Assembly: GCA_963693285.1 (NCBI GenBank)
Contig: OY848923.1
Location: forward strand, 4,991,609-5,055,608
Direction: 5' to 3'
DNA from: Xestospongia muta
Lineage: Eukaryota; Porifera; Demospongiae; Haplosclerida; Petrosiidae
DNA: 64,000 nucleotides
The notes below the pieces were generated by a model. It worked only from the letters and a program-made list of their open reading frames with translations, was not told where the DNA came from and did not search any database. Positions 11,968 through 23,059 of this stretch are shown piece after piece. Made by a program: the position numbers and the translations under genes. The first letter of the stretch is position 1, and each line of letters starts with the position of its first letter.

Positions 11968-12690
11968 TAGCTTTGTTTCTGCTGGCATCTTTTGGCACTA
12001 AACATCCTATCAGAACTTCAGTAATTGATACACCTATGTTATGAGAGCTCATAATTAATGACAACTGCATCTACAACAATGAACTTACAAACTCTTACCA
12101 GAGAATGTTGGCAGGTATCAGACTACCATTTTTGCTGTTGTAGAAACAGAATACTGACATCACTATAAACATAGTTTAAAATGTTGGTGAGACTGAAACA
12201 CTCCAGGGAGATAGATGATCCATGTAGATTATGAAGTACACAAATCACCAGGAATATGTTAACCTAATAATTATAAAGAAATAAGAAGTGATTATTACTG
12301 CGAGTACAACATACCAAACTTACATGGTAAGAGTAATCAGAGAATATGATGAGATCATCTTAGATGGTAACTATATAACTACACAATGAAATATAGTGTT
12401 GGGTAACATTGTTAAAAATGTTACATATACAACTCACAACCAGTTTAGCATGACTAGAAATATAACATCAAGAAACACAGTAATAGGCACATGATCATGT
12501 ATTTAGTAGGTAAACAGTCAACTGAATTGAGGCAATTAAAATAAAAACAGAAAAGACTAAGTATTCATGCATAATAACTTATAAGCATAAATAATTCTAG
12601 GAAATAACAAGAAACCAGTTCATTTAATACAATACAGCAAGTCTAAATAAAACACAGGATGGTAGGAGTTTATGCTAACAACAATACACA
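11968..12690. other. A+T-rich spacer between repeat arrays
   Basis: No gene, repeat or strong secondary structure recognised. Isolated TTATTATAA-like motifs only. Confidence 0.5.
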
Positions 12691-13905
12691 AGGGAATAAT
12701 AGAACACAGTTAAGTTACATAAGGACATAGTGAATTGTACAGTTATATAAGGGTGATTACATTAGAACACAGTTTAAGAACGTTACATTAGGACACAGTA
12801 GACAGGATGACTACATTATAACACAGTAAACAAGACATTTACATTAGGACACAGTAGACTGGACAGTGGTATTATGACATTGTAGACAAGACAGTTGACA
12901 GTAGACAGGACAGTTACGTTAAAGCCAGTAAACAGGGTAGTAAGAATGAAAGACAGTAGACAGGAGAGGTACATTAAAAGACAATAGACAGGACATGTAC
13001 ATTAAAAGGCTATAGACAGGACAGGTACATTAAAAGACAGTAGACAGGACATGTACATTAAAAGACAGTAGACAGGAAAGGTACATTAAAAGACAGTACA
13101 CAGGAGAGGTACATTAAAAGACAGTAGACAGGGTATTAAGAATAAAAGACAGTAGACAGAAGAGTTACATTAAAAGACAGTAGCAGGGTAATAAGAATGA
13201 AAGATAGTAGACAGGAGAGTTTAATTGAAAGACAATAGACAGGACAGGTACATTAAAAGACGGTAGACAGGACAGGTACATTAACAGTGAACAAGACAGG
13301 TACATTAACAGTGGACAAGACAGGTACATTAAAAGACAGTAGACAGGACAGGTACATTAAAAGACAGTAGACAGGGTATTAAGAATGAAAGACAGTAGAC
13401 ATGGTATTAAGAATGAAAGATAGTAGACAGGTGAGTTACATTAACAGACAATAGACAGGACAGGTACATTAAAAGACAGTAGACAGGGTATTAAGAATGA
13501 AAGACAGTAGACAGTGTATTAAGAATGAAAGATAGTAGACAGGTGAGTTACATTAAAAGACAATAGACAGGACAGGTACATTAAAAGACAGTAGACAGTA
13601 CAGTTACATTAAATGACAGTAGACAGGACACAACAAGAGACAGTAGACAGGAAGTTACATTAAAAGACAGTAGACAGGACATAAAATTAAAGACAGTGGA
13701 CAGGACAATTAATTAAAAGACTGTAGACAGGAAATTACATTAGAATATACTGGGCAGGAGTTATATTAAATACAGTAGACAGGACAGTTTTACATTATGA
13801 CACAGCAAACATGGCAGTTAAGTTAAAACACAATAGACACGACAGTTACATTATGACACAGCAAACATGACATTTACATTAAAACACATTAGAGAGGGCA
13901 GTTAC
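12690..13905. repeat. 28-bp minisatellite, second array
   Basis: About 40 copies of GACAGTAGACAGGACAGG plus TACATTAAAA, with interspersed GGGTATTAAGAATGAAA variants. The last 340 bp belong to duplication block D2 copy B and match 4440-4792. Confidence 0.85.
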
Positions 13906-14402
13906 AATGATATAATGATGATTAAAATAAGGGATATAATAGGCCATAAATATGAGAGATCTATATGCTGTAATGCTCTACACAAAACAAGTACAAGAGA
14001 AGAGGAATTGTCTGAACATCACAAGCTAATACTAATACAAAAGTAGACACAAAGAGGATAAACAGGCTTGTACTAAATAAAGAGACTTGATTGATTTTAT
14101 TCAGACTTGCTACATTGTACTAAAAATGCTGGTTTCAAAAGTCTATAATATTACAGGGAAAAATGCCAGGCTTAGTTAGGATACCAATGCACTAAATAAA
14201 GGCTAAATGAAGAAGAAACTAAAACTGACTAAACCTCACTGAATACAAAAGTTAAATGGGACAAATTAGCTATACTAACACACATGGAGTACTGTTACTC
14301 TGACCGTATTTGTTACTACTGTCCTCCACTTTTTTGTAGCCACGAACAGCTTGTCTCAGTATTTCCTGCAGAGAACACCATCAGAATCACTCGACAACAT
14401 GA

Positions 14403-14703
14403 CTCCAGGTCTTTCTTCTTGTCTTGCTAACAGCCCTGCAGAAGTAACGTCCTGACAGAGAGGTTCTAGGTCTTTCTTCTTGCTAACAGCCCTGCACAAG
14501 TAACGTCCTGACAGAGAGGTTCCAGGTCTTTCTTCTTGTCTTCCTAACAGACCTGCAGAAGTAACGTCCTGACAGAGAGGTTCCAGGTCTTTCTTCTTGT
14601 CTTGCTAACAGCCCCACACAAGTAACGTCCTGACAGAGAGGTTCGAGGTCTTTTTTCTTGTCTTGCTAACAGCCCTACAGAAGTAACGTCCTGATAGAGA
14701 GGT
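14403..14703. repeat. Tandem array of about 60-bp units, 5 copies
   Basis: Duplicate of the array at 5337-5697, with the TCTTTCTTCTTGTCTTGCTAA core. Confidence 0.85.
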
Positions 14704-14767
14704 GGCTAACATAAAGTAAGGGCGTCTAAGTTTATTACTTTCTAGTAAAACATTGGCGGTACTATGG

Positions 14768-14825
14768 CTGCTAGTCGAACTGAGCATGCTCAGTTGGTCA
14801 TCGTGATCGCGCCATGACAGTAACA
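14768..14825. promoter_or_regulatory. Palindromic promoter-like motif, single copy
   Basis: AACTGAGCATGCTCAGTT at 14778-14795 followed by TCATCGTGATCGCGCCATGA, as in the duplicated unit at 5761-5879. Function not known. Confidence 0.3.
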
Positions 14826-15656
14826 ACAATGTAACTTCCTATATATTATCCAGTACACAAAGAACATTGTCTTTCTGAATGTAAGTTTATTAATGACACA
14901 TATACGAAGCCCTGCCTTTGTATTGCAGCATATCATTATCTTGTTACAATGGGTGGAGTTACTGCCTAGCATTTGGACCAATTGAGGAATTATGCCGGTA
15001 GACCATATCGTTTATTAAGTATCCTTCCCAATAAACAATATAAACATTTATCCATAACATTAGTTGAAACAGTAAATATATAAAATCACATCAATACAAC
15101 ATACTGATTAATTTTAACATAAATAAAATCAAAAGTTATAAATCAGTACCATTGATGTAGACATTTCTAATTTACAGTTATCTTTGTAGAATGTGCAGTA
15201 GTCAATGACCAAGATCACCACATATTAAGTCTATGAAGTTGACTTTCTTTAACCTATATATATATCATCTAAAAGTATAATGAGAGGATGTCGACTTAAT
15301 AATAATTGTTGCGCAGTAGTTCCAATAAAGTCACAGGATCAAGGACAAAAATGTCAGACATCACATACCTCCATTATAAGCTGATACTGATACTATAGAT
15401 AATATACTGTGCTTTAATCTGTACAAATAGTTTTGTCATGTAAATGGTGTTAATACAAAAATAATTAAGTTATATTTTAACAGCTATTCTCACTTACATT
15501 TCATGTAATAAGTCAAGGGGATATGACAAAAATCACTCTCTTAGCAGCCATTTTATTGTGGGCGTGTCAACAGAAGCATTAGCCCCACTATATTACACCA
15601 CGTGGCTAGGACGTGCCTTGCTGCACCAAACATGAATTATGGCTGCATGTAGAGCA

Positions 15657-16057
15657 CTTAGCTGGCTCAGAGTTGACCATTTAGTAAATATATAACTCAA
15701 ACAAGTATTGAGATAGCTATGTAACATTCTGTAATTACTTACATAATGCTGTAGGCATTCTCTTGATATAAGGCTGGGTATATTAAATGCATCATATCCA
15801 ACATAATTGGTCTAGGTTGAGCTATGTATAGTATCATACCCAGACCTACAATGTTTCTTGTTGTTCGTAGGGCTGGATATGAGACTGTGAAATCTGACTT
15901 CTGGTCTGATCATTATCACAAAATTCAGTAATAAGTAATCTCCTTTATTCAAGGATTGATAATTAGAGAGAATCAGTATGAAAGTGTGTATCAATCACTT
16001 TAGAATTTACAGTACATTAAGTTATGTGTGACTTTTTCTTTTGTTCATTTGGACTAG
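15657..16057. other. Sequence unique to the second duplication copy
   Basis: No gene recognised. This begins the 1.2-kb stretch (15657-16851) absent from the first copy, and lies upstream of the OSCP-like exons. Confidence 0.5.
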
Positions 16058-16851
16058 CTCAATGAGATGTCTGAGTACAATGTTACCAAAAGGAGCAGCT
16101 CCACAACAGTGTTAAGGTAATTGTCTAAAATGTCTGTGATCATTGGTATAATAAATTAATAATGGTCAACATTTTCAAGAACAATCATCTCAATGAAGAG
16201 TATTTAATTAGGTTCTGTTAATATGTAATTATCTGCAGTATGTGGTTTGCTTTCAAGCCAGCAACTTTATCTAGTTTATGTAAATTACCAAAATTATTGT
16301 AATTAGATACCCTAAAATTGAATAAACCTTATATTAATATAGTGTTACCAGACATACAGAGGTATGCATATAAGACAACTTTTAGCAAAACACCAAATCA
16401 TTATTAGCAATTAAATGGCATATGGTTATTCAATTTTGATTTTCCAACAAACAATGACATCCATTGTGATTTTGTGACAGTATTTATCATTTATATTACA
16501 GGCTCCTCTTCAAGTGTATGGATTAGAAGGTGGATATGTTCATGATTTGTTTTCAGCTGCCTGTAGGAAAGGATCTTTAGAGAAAGTGGAAGAGGAACTA
16601 AAAGACACTGAGGTAATTGATAGTTATTAATATAACTCCTATTGTAACTGCTAATGTATAATTTATAGTGAAGTACATGTAGAGTGTATGTGTACATGTA
16701 CTGGTTTATCTAATTGTTGTTTTAAAATAATAGCTTTCTTTTTATAGAAATTGATGCAAGATCACCATCTCTCTCCGATTTTATTAATAACCCTACAGTA
16801 CTAGTCAGAAAACAACAGAAACAAAGAGAGAGAACAGCTTGTCATTGGAGT
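16058..16851 (+). pseudogene. ATP synthase OSCP subunit fragment
   Basis: An exon at 16501-16611, between a TTACAG acceptor and a GTAATT donor, encodes APLQVYGLEGGYVHDLF then SAACRKGSLEKVEEEL. This is the conserved N-terminal region of the oligomycin-sensitivity-conferring subunit of mitochondrial F1Fo ATP synthase (family motif QVYGxEGxYxxALxSAA). A second exon from about 16748, after TTTTTATAG, can encode SPSLSDFINNPTVLVRKQQ, matching the next part of the family, but the simplest splice phase is not clean. Upstream, an ATG-led piece (MRCLSTMLPKGAAPQQ, about 16058-16105) could be a presequence but meets a stop. The rest of the gene is missing: block D3 starts at 16852. I read it as a truncated nuclear gene copy, introns retained, so not a processed pseudogene. 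Confidence 0.6.
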
Positions 16852-16859
16852 CAATGGGC

Positions 16860-17240
16860 AGGAATTATTATTACCATAACATGTGACCAAGGAAGAACTA
16901 GATATGTCTGTACCCCAAACTAATTGACTGGAATTACTAGATCTGAAATGAAACAAATATTGAAATATTTATTTCACCACTAATAATTTTATACTCATTA
17001 ATAATAATTTTTGAGGTGATCATAATTATAGTAACTGTTAAATCACAATTGTTTGCAAATAGTTTGAGTATCAGTAGAACTAAATACATTATGACATATT
17101 GTTTCTCACTCTCCATTACAGTAGACTTCAACGTGTCCTTGATTAGAATAACTGCCTCATTGAAGCTGTATCAAACCAGGGAAAGGATTACTGTTCTAGA
17201 TCCTAGTGGTATCTGTTGCAAAAATGATGAGTATTGAGGA
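16860..17240 (-). pseudogene. Decayed SRCR domain exons, D3 copy B
   Basis: The minus strand gives GHVEVYCNGE, a stop, ETICHNVFSSTDTQTICKQL, a stop. It carries the same TGA in place of Gly as copy A, so that lesion predates the duplication. A further stop at the Trp position is private to this copy. Confidence 0.5.
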
Positions 17241-17396
17241 AATATTACAGCAGCAAACAGTGTCATCATAAAGGTTAGTATTACTAGATCCTCTATCAAT
17301 GACAGTAGAGAAAGAGATAGTTAGTATTCCACAGTTGAGGTCATCCATTGTCATAGAAAGACTATTAGTGCTATATAACTAGACAGAAAAATTAAA

Positions 17397-17622
17397 CTAA
17401 CTATTATTAAGCCTAGATATATCTAACCTCAATAATCCAGCTCTAAACTCACTTGATGATCCAGTATATCCCAATCGATGACAGATGACATTAGCTTCAG
17501 TAGAGTTGTAGTAGAAATCATAACAGATATTATCCCATGCTTTATTGTAATAGACCCTCTCAATACCATAGTAATAGGATGATAAGGTATACCAAATACC
17601 ATATAAGATAATGGCACTATTT
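17397..17622 (-). pseudogene. SRCR domain exon, D3 copy B
   Basis: Encodes VYYNKAWDNICYDFYYN and STEANVICHRLGYTGSSS, the first half of an SRCR domain. Near-identical to 7257-7482 and open, with the same AG acceptor position, but joined only to decayed exons. Confidence 0.6.
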
Positions 17623-17960
17623 CTAGCAATGTCATCTAGATGAAAATAAAACAAAATTCTTTAATGCAAGCTAAAGGAACTAACTTCAATATTTTAGTCA
17701 ATATACATATATGTATTACTATTGTCTGTAAACACTAATGGATAAATTATTCAAGTTAAGTTAGAAAATTCAAGATAAACATCTGTTATACCTGAAATAA
17801 GCTACAATGAAGAAAACTGTAACTTGCAAAATAATTGAAGTCATATATAGTATAGTCATAATTATGTCACAATAACTTACAAATTAATCCTAAAGAAGTA
17901 AGTTGTTTATTAGAAAGTTTGGAGTTAGAAGTGCTGTAAGCTAAAAGAAGTATTATACAT

Positions 17961-18198
17961 ATTTTTATATATTTAATTAGTTTTATCAATTGAAACATAA
18001 AAAATAATTATACAATCAGTCTAAAAATATATATTTAGATGATGTTAAGGAAAAAAACACTATGATGTGTATAGAATTGATAATAGTATATATTAAAATT
18101 GAATAAATGTTATAAATGCATCAAGTGTTTGTACTAATTTTCATAATACTTGAATAAACAATAGTATCAAGATTATAGAGGCCCCAAATATATTTGTA
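17961..18198. other. A+T-rich flank of the retrotransposon
   Basis: No gene recognised between block D3 and the left target-site duplication. Confidence 0.5.
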
Positions 18199-18203
18199 AC
18201 AAC
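18199..18203. repeat. Target-site duplication, left
   Basis: ACAAC directly next to the 3' LTR end; repeated at 22949-22953. Confidence 0.75.
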
Positions 18204-18314
18204 TGAAGTGCATTATCTTCAGGATCACAACAGATCTAATTTTTTACTAACAAACATATGCTCAAATCAAAATTAATAAGAGTTAACTACAAAATGATTA
18301 ACGTGTCCTATACA
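18204..18314 (-). repeat. 3' LTR of the BEL/Pao element
   Basis: 111 bp. Minus strand runs TGTATAGGACACGTTAATCA ... GATCCTGAAGATAATG ... CTTCA. It lacks about 9 bp near the AATTAACTAATG stretch that is present in the 5' LTR. Confidence 0.8.
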
Positions 18315-18399
18315 TACCACCGGCCAAGACCAACGGTCTTTACTGAACATAGTAAACAACAAATAACATGTATATAACTAACGATAAATAAGTCATTCA

Positions 18400-18790
18400 T
18401 TCCTTTCGGATTCAGAAAGTAGGAGAGCAACATTGGTTATAGGTTGTTTGTATATACTAGATTTCATCTTCACAGTAACAACCTGTATTAAATCGTCTCT
18501 TCCCTTGTGAACTGCTACAATTCTTCCAAGTGGCCATTTACATGGGACTAAGCACTTGTCTTGGACTAATACAATATCTCCAACTTGAAAATTTCGTGTT
18601 GGGTCTTGCCATTTGTTGTATCATCGTAACAACACCAGATATTCATTTGACCACTGTTTCAAAAAATGATGAACTAAACATTGACATAACTGCCATCGAC
18701 GGAGTGTTGAAACTGGTTGATAAGACTCAACTGAATCTGGAATAGTTTCTAACGAATGGCCTATCAGAAAGTGTCCAGGTGTGAGCACTT
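18400..18790 (-). pseudogene. BEL/Pao C-terminal DUF5641-like region
   Basis: Minus strand reads PGHFLIGHSLETIPDS, then LRRWQLCQCLVHHFLKQW, a premature TGA, YNKWQDPTRNFQVGDIVLVQ and KWPLGRIVAVHKGRDDLIQV. The PGHFLIG ... W ... VGDxVLV ... WPLGRI series is characteristic of the integrase C-terminal extension. Confidence 0.7.
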
Positions 18791-18846
18791 CTATTCCATC
18801 ATTTTCTGATGGTATTGGAGTCAGAGGCCGACTATTAAGACAGGCC

Positions 18847-19765
18847 TCAACTTGAGTTAGTATAGTGGTCAGTTATTCGAAACTCAGTGGAACATCTCCA
18901 ATAACTTTCTTCAAAATTGTTTTTAGACTCTTGACTGCAGCCTCCCAGATTCCTCTGAAGTGAGGTGCCCGTTGAGGAATGAATTTCCATTGAATGAGAT
19001 GGACAGAAATTACTGACAGTTTCCTGAGTTTTCCTTTCTTGTAGGAATTCAGTAAGATTCTTCAATTCTCGATCTGTTCCCATGAAGTTAGTACCATGAT
19101 CACTCATAATTGTTTTTGGCGTGGTGGACAATGAAATGTCGTAAGCAGGAAAGAAATGCATCAGTTGTTAGATCTGATACAATTTCAATGTGGACGGCCT
19201 AAACAAACATGGCAACAAAAACACAAATATAAGCTTTGACAATAATGGGCCTACGTTTTGGACCACTTTGAATCTTGATAGGTCCAGCATAGTCTACACC
19301 AACAATAGCAAACACAATACCTGGATGAGATGGTGTAATCCTTTTGGTAGGTAACTTTCCCATTTTCTGAGGTTGTGGTTTGATAGATTCTCGACGACAG
19401 GTAATACAACCATGAGTAATAGAACGAACATGTCTATGGATGCTAATAATATGAAACCTTCGATTTAGCGATGCTATCACTAATGTGGGTCCAGCATATA
19501 ATAGTTGATGATGTTCATGACTAATGATAAGTTGAGTGAGTTGATGACTTCCATGTAAAATCACAGGATATCTCTGAGAATAGGATAACTCACAGTTGGC
19601 TTGACCCCCATTCAGACGAACTAGTCCAACCTCATCGATAAATGGGTTTAGTGATCGTAAACAACTACTAGTAGGGAGACTTCTTCCATTCTCTAACATC
19701 TCTAACTCTGCTGAAAAACAGCTCTTTTGAGAATACCTGATCCAATAATTTTCAGCATATGTCAA
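18847..19765 (-). pseudogene. BEL/Pao integrase, broken
   Basis: A zinc-binding HHCC pattern (ISHEHHQLLYAGP ... SITHGCITCRRE) is followed by the core-domain start VGVDYAGPI (first catalytic Asp). After a frame break near 19195, TPKTIMSDHGTNFMGTDREL gives the second catalytic Asp. The remainder to 18847 is scrambled by further frameshifts; the third acidic residue could not be placed. Confidence 0.8.
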
Positions 19766-19894
19766 CTCTTCTGCTGATAAACATACCGCAGCATTACACT
19801 TCTTTTGACAACATTTAACAAATCAGATAACCCATGCGGTGATTCGTTTTAAATGGTGGTAGTCAGAATATCAATCTAATGGAATGACAGGTAA

Positions 19895-20110
19895 CTAAGT
19901 CTGCATACTCGAATAATAACACACTTCTTCAACACAATCATTTGTAAATGAGGTATGCACTTTGTCTTCAGAGTCAGTCATTTGAATGTAGACAACACCA
20001 GCAAATGCATCCTCTGAAGCGTCACAAAATCTATGCAACTTATATTCCTTTATCGTAGCATCCTTAGGAAAGTAATAACAATTGATAAGTTTTTTTGATA
20101 GATATTTCAA
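19895..20110 (-). pseudogene. BEL/Pao RNase H-like segment
   Basis: LHRFCDASEDAFAGVVYIQM matches the HxFxDASxxAYGAVxY motif of the RNase H region that follows the BEL/Pao reverse transcriptase. It stops at YYSSMQT and continues in other frames. Confidence 0.65.
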
Positions 20111-20146
20111 CTGTGTTCTCCAGCGTAACCATTCTTCAGTAATGTT

Positions 20147-21219
20147 TTATGGTATTTCTTGATCCCAATCCACTCCTGATTCCCATACTCTTTGCAACAA
20201 TATTTTAACCTTTATAATGGTAAGCAAAAACCATCCTAATACATTGTACGTTTTTGCAATATCTGATACAAGTCCTCGTTTGGTGGCCTTGTCACATTGA
20301 GACAGTTCTTTGACTGTTATTTGAAGCTGATCAAGTCTTGAATTCCACTCTATCCCAAGTGTTTTTGTATAACCTGGTGATTCTGTAATTGAGAGAACGT
20401 TCTGTGAATCTCGTAACTCAGGATTTACTTGTTTTACAACAGAAGGAGTGTTAGAATTCCACCTCCTTAAAAGAAATCCTCCTTTAGCAAATAAAGTCTG
20501 TAACTGTTTCTGTAAACTGATGGCTTCATCTATTGAGTCAGCACCTGACAGGCCATCATCAACATAGAATGATATTAACACTGCTTCAGCTGCCAGTGGA
20601 AATTCACTAATGTGATCAATTGCATTTTGTCGCACAGCCATGTTAGTTGCAAATAGAGAAGCAGACACTCCAAATGTAATATGTGTCATGCGATACTCAC
20701 AGAGGGGTTGATTAGGATTACATCTCCACACGAATCGATGATAGTCACGATCAGATTCGATGAGTTCCACTGCACGATACATCCGACTAACGTCAGTAGT
20801 TAGAGAATTCTATGTAAACGAAATCGTAACAGTACCTCAACTAAACATGAGTGAACCGTAGGACCAACAAGTAGGGTATCGTTAAGTGATACGCCAGTCA
20901 TCGATTTAGCTGAAGTGTCAAACAATGCTTGAACTTTAGTCGTTGTACTTGATTCTTTCTGAACAATGTCTATTGGAAGACAGAAAACTTCTGATGGAGT
21001 TTTCTTCAGGTCTGCTACTGGAATAGGTTCAGCATGGCCTTCATCAAAATACTCGTTGATGACATCGTTAAACTGCTTGGAGAGTCCTTTTACTGGTAGT
21101 GATTTCTTTAAATGTAAGAATCTTCTTACTGCTTGAGATCTAGATTCTCTGATAACTGGTGTATTCTCTGAACAGAACAACAAATTGTCCACTGGAGGAG
21201 CGAGAATGATGTGTTTCAA
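20147..21219 (-). pseudogene. BEL/Pao reverse transcriptase
   Basis: The first segment (21219-20800) contains FDTSAKSMTGVSLNDTLLVG, the canonical BEL/Pao RT signature. After a one-base frameshift near 20800 the next segment (20782-20147) has MYRAVELIES, SASLFATNMAVRQNA and the catalytic ISFYVDDGLSG (YVDD) box, then RRWNSN and TKTLGIEWN. The first catalytic Asp lies in TTDVSRMYRAV, across the frameshift. Key motifs survive, so the element decayed fairly recently. Confidence 0.85.
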
Positions 21220-21600
21220 AATGCTTCATGATAGTTCGTTCCTCCCTTGACCAGCAGTTAATATCTACTTGGTGTTGGGGTTCTTCAACTTCCTAGAATC
21301 TCTTGAAAATATCCTCTGACATTGTTGTAATATTATGTGATACAATTTTGTTGCCTTGACCATTTGTAGTACCGGCAATTATTGAACCAAATTTTGTTTT
21401 GATACCAACAGGAGGGTTGACTGGACCAACCCGCAAACCATGTAACAAAACTTGTGTGAACACATCTACACCCAACAAAACATCAATTCACCCTGGTGTT
21501 CCAAATTCTGGATACGCTAGTTCCAGGTCAGACAAATGACTTTATTGACTATCCGCTAGTTCCAGGTCAGTTCACCCTTTGGTGATTTTGTAGTGGAAGT
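21220..21600 (-). pseudogene. BEL/Pao peptidase region (DUF1758-like)
   Basis: Minus strand includes MLGVDVFTQVLLHG ... GIKTKFGSIIAGTTNG at 21478-21350, typical of the end of the retroviral-type aspartic protease domain of BEL/Pao (ILGxDxF ... TxFGWIxxG). The catalytic Asp-Thr-Gly segment expected upstream was not recognised, which fits the shortened length between gag and reverse transcriptase. Confidence 0.55.
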
Positions 21601-21669
21601 CTCTGAGGCTTGTGCCCGAACATTTATGGAGTCAAACAGTTCCTGGTAATGTGGTACTGATGTAGCCGC

Positions 21670-22757
21670 TTAGCTGTGTTTCAGCCATTCAAATATAGTT
21701 GTTGTGTCTAATTTGAGTTCGATGACAGAGGTAATGAATGGGCCTGATGGCTCACATTCCATTGCCTTCAATGCTCTAATGTGTTGTAACACTGTGTCAT
21801 GAAGTCGACGTAACACTTTCCCATCTCCAGTCATCAATGGTGGTGCTTCTAAGATAATTCGCACATGTGTTTGGTGAATCAACCGTGGTCAGTCATACTG
21901 AGATTTTAGACAACTAATAGCTTCTGCGTAACAGTCATCTGATTGAGACAATCCCTCGATTGAACACTTAGCACTACCATCTTTAAGTGCTTGCTGAAGG
22001 TAAATGAGCTTTTCAGCTTCTGACAGGTTAGTGCGATGATGTATCGATATACAAAACTGGTCCCAGAAGGTTTGCCAATGGAGAATATTTTCATCAAAAC
22101 TTGGTACATCTATCTTTGGTAACTTGATTCCTTCACATGTTGGGGTTGATGTAGGTGTAGGTGTAGGAGAATTGTTCTCTAGGAACAACTAATGAACAGT
22201 CAAAGAGCTTCTGTGCGAGTTCAGTTTGTTGTATAGACAGTTCTTCATCTTCCAGTTCGTCTGAGTTCAACACTGACCGGTAGATATCATCTAGTTCCAC
22301 TTTGAATGTATCCAATTGTTCATCATATAATTGGATCAAACAGACATCATCATTAGAGGTCAGTTTGCTAACTGCTTCATTAACAGAAGTGACTTTCTTA
22401 TCCAAGTGTTCCAGTCTCCTCCCAGCGGCCTTTGTCACTGGGGTTTTGTCTTGTTGGATCGGAGCATTGATTAATCATTCCAAACAAGTTAACAAATCGA
22501 GAACTTCCATCTTCATGACTGTCGAGAACACCTTGCTCCGCGTCTACGTATTCTTCATCAAGCAATTTGACGATGGAGACGTGGTGTTTCTTGAATTCCG
22601 TGTCCGCGGTGTCTACCTTTTCCTTGAGTGTACGCGCCCTATCCAAGATCCCCGATTCATCTTTCATACCTTCAGCCTCTGTGATCTTCTTTTCTAATCT
22701 TGTGATAGAGGCATGTGCTACTCCTCTCCTTCTTCTCAGGTTGATCAACTGTGCCAT
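21670..22757 (-). pseudogene. BEL/Pao gag-like region (DUF1759)
   Basis: Starts at ATG 22757 (MAQLINLRRRRGVAHASI) with a charged helical N-terminus that runs to about 22398. It then shifts frame twice into ELDDIYRSVLNSDELEDEEL and the core DUF1759 motif KLPKIDVPSFDENILHWQTF ... FWDQF ... YLQQALKDGSAKCSIEGL, ending SCLKSQYD at about 21889. The segment below it (21882-21670, THVRIILEAPPL to EWLKHS) continues the same polyprotein. Frame changes near 22400, 22190 and 21885 break it. Confidence 0.75.
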
Positions 22758-22828
22758 TGGAGCAGTTGATAACTAGTTTAGAATGCAATATAGAGCATAA
22801 GGACCAGCTATCCGGTTCGGTGGACCAA

Positions 22829-22948
22829 TGAAGAAGCGTTATCTTCAGGATCACAACAGACCTAATTTTTTTACTAACAAACATGTGCTCAAATCAAAAT
22901 TAATTAACTAATGTTAATAACTACAAAATGATTAACGTGTCCTATACA
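22829..22948 (-). repeat. 5' LTR of the BEL/Pao element, with primer-binding site next to it
   Basis: 120 bp, TG...CA ends, matching the 3' LTR apart from an indel and a few substitutions. The 15 bases after it on the minus strand (TTGGTCCACCGAACC) contain TGG, as expected for pairing with a tRNA 3' end. Confidence 0.8.
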
Positions 22949-22953
22949 ACAAC
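22949..22953. repeat. Target-site duplication, right
   Basis: ACAAC directly next to the 5' LTR end; identical to 18199-18203. Confidence 0.75.
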
Positions 22954-23059
22954 TATATTATTTTTTTATTTTTTTAAAGTGTCAAAGGATTCTTTTCATC
23001 TTTAAACATTCTAATAATATAAACAAATAGTTCATTGATACTATCACTTACTACATTCT
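22954..23059. other. Short A+T-rich spacer right of the retrotransposon
   Basis: Contains a T-rich run (about 22970-22995). Nothing coding seen. Confidence 0.5.

Larger units (their letters stand above)
13565..15656. repeat. Segmental duplication block D2, copy B
   Basis: Second copy of 4440-6690. It differs by one fewer 60-bp unit and a single instead of double palindrome unit. Confidence 0.85.
16852..17960. repeat. Segmental duplication block D3, copy B
   Basis: Second copy of 6706-7735, beginning CAATGGGCAGGAATT. Confidence 0.85.
18204..22948 (-). mobile_element. BEL/Pao LTR retrotransposon, degenerate, full-ended
   Basis: The element is read right to left. It is bounded by direct repeats (LTRs) at 22829-22948 and 18204-18314, each starting TGTATAGG and ending CTTCA on the minus strand. 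Outside them is a perfect 5-bp target-site duplication, ACAAC on the plus strand (18199-18203 and 22949-22953). Right after the 5' LTR comes TTGGTCCACCGAACC, a plausible tRNA primer-binding site. The domain order DUF1759 gag, DUF1758-type peptidase region, reverse transcriptase, RNase H, HHCC zinc finger plus integrase, DUF5641-like tail is that of BEL/Pao. Internal length of about 4.5 kb is short for the family, and frameshifts and stops occur in nearly every domain, so it is not autonomous now. Confidence 0.9.

Noticed and set aside
10023..13905. Regularly spaced repeats resembling a CRISPR array
   Set aside because: The units are contiguous 28-bp repeats with no unique spacers, and the setting is a eukaryotic genome.
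18530..18745. Plus-strand open frame of 71 codons
   Set aside because: It is the reverse of the BEL/Pao C-terminal region, whose minus-strand translation shows family motifs.
22302..22776. Plus-strand open frames of 69-131 codons
   Set aside because: Antisense to the BEL/Pao gag-like region; no motif.
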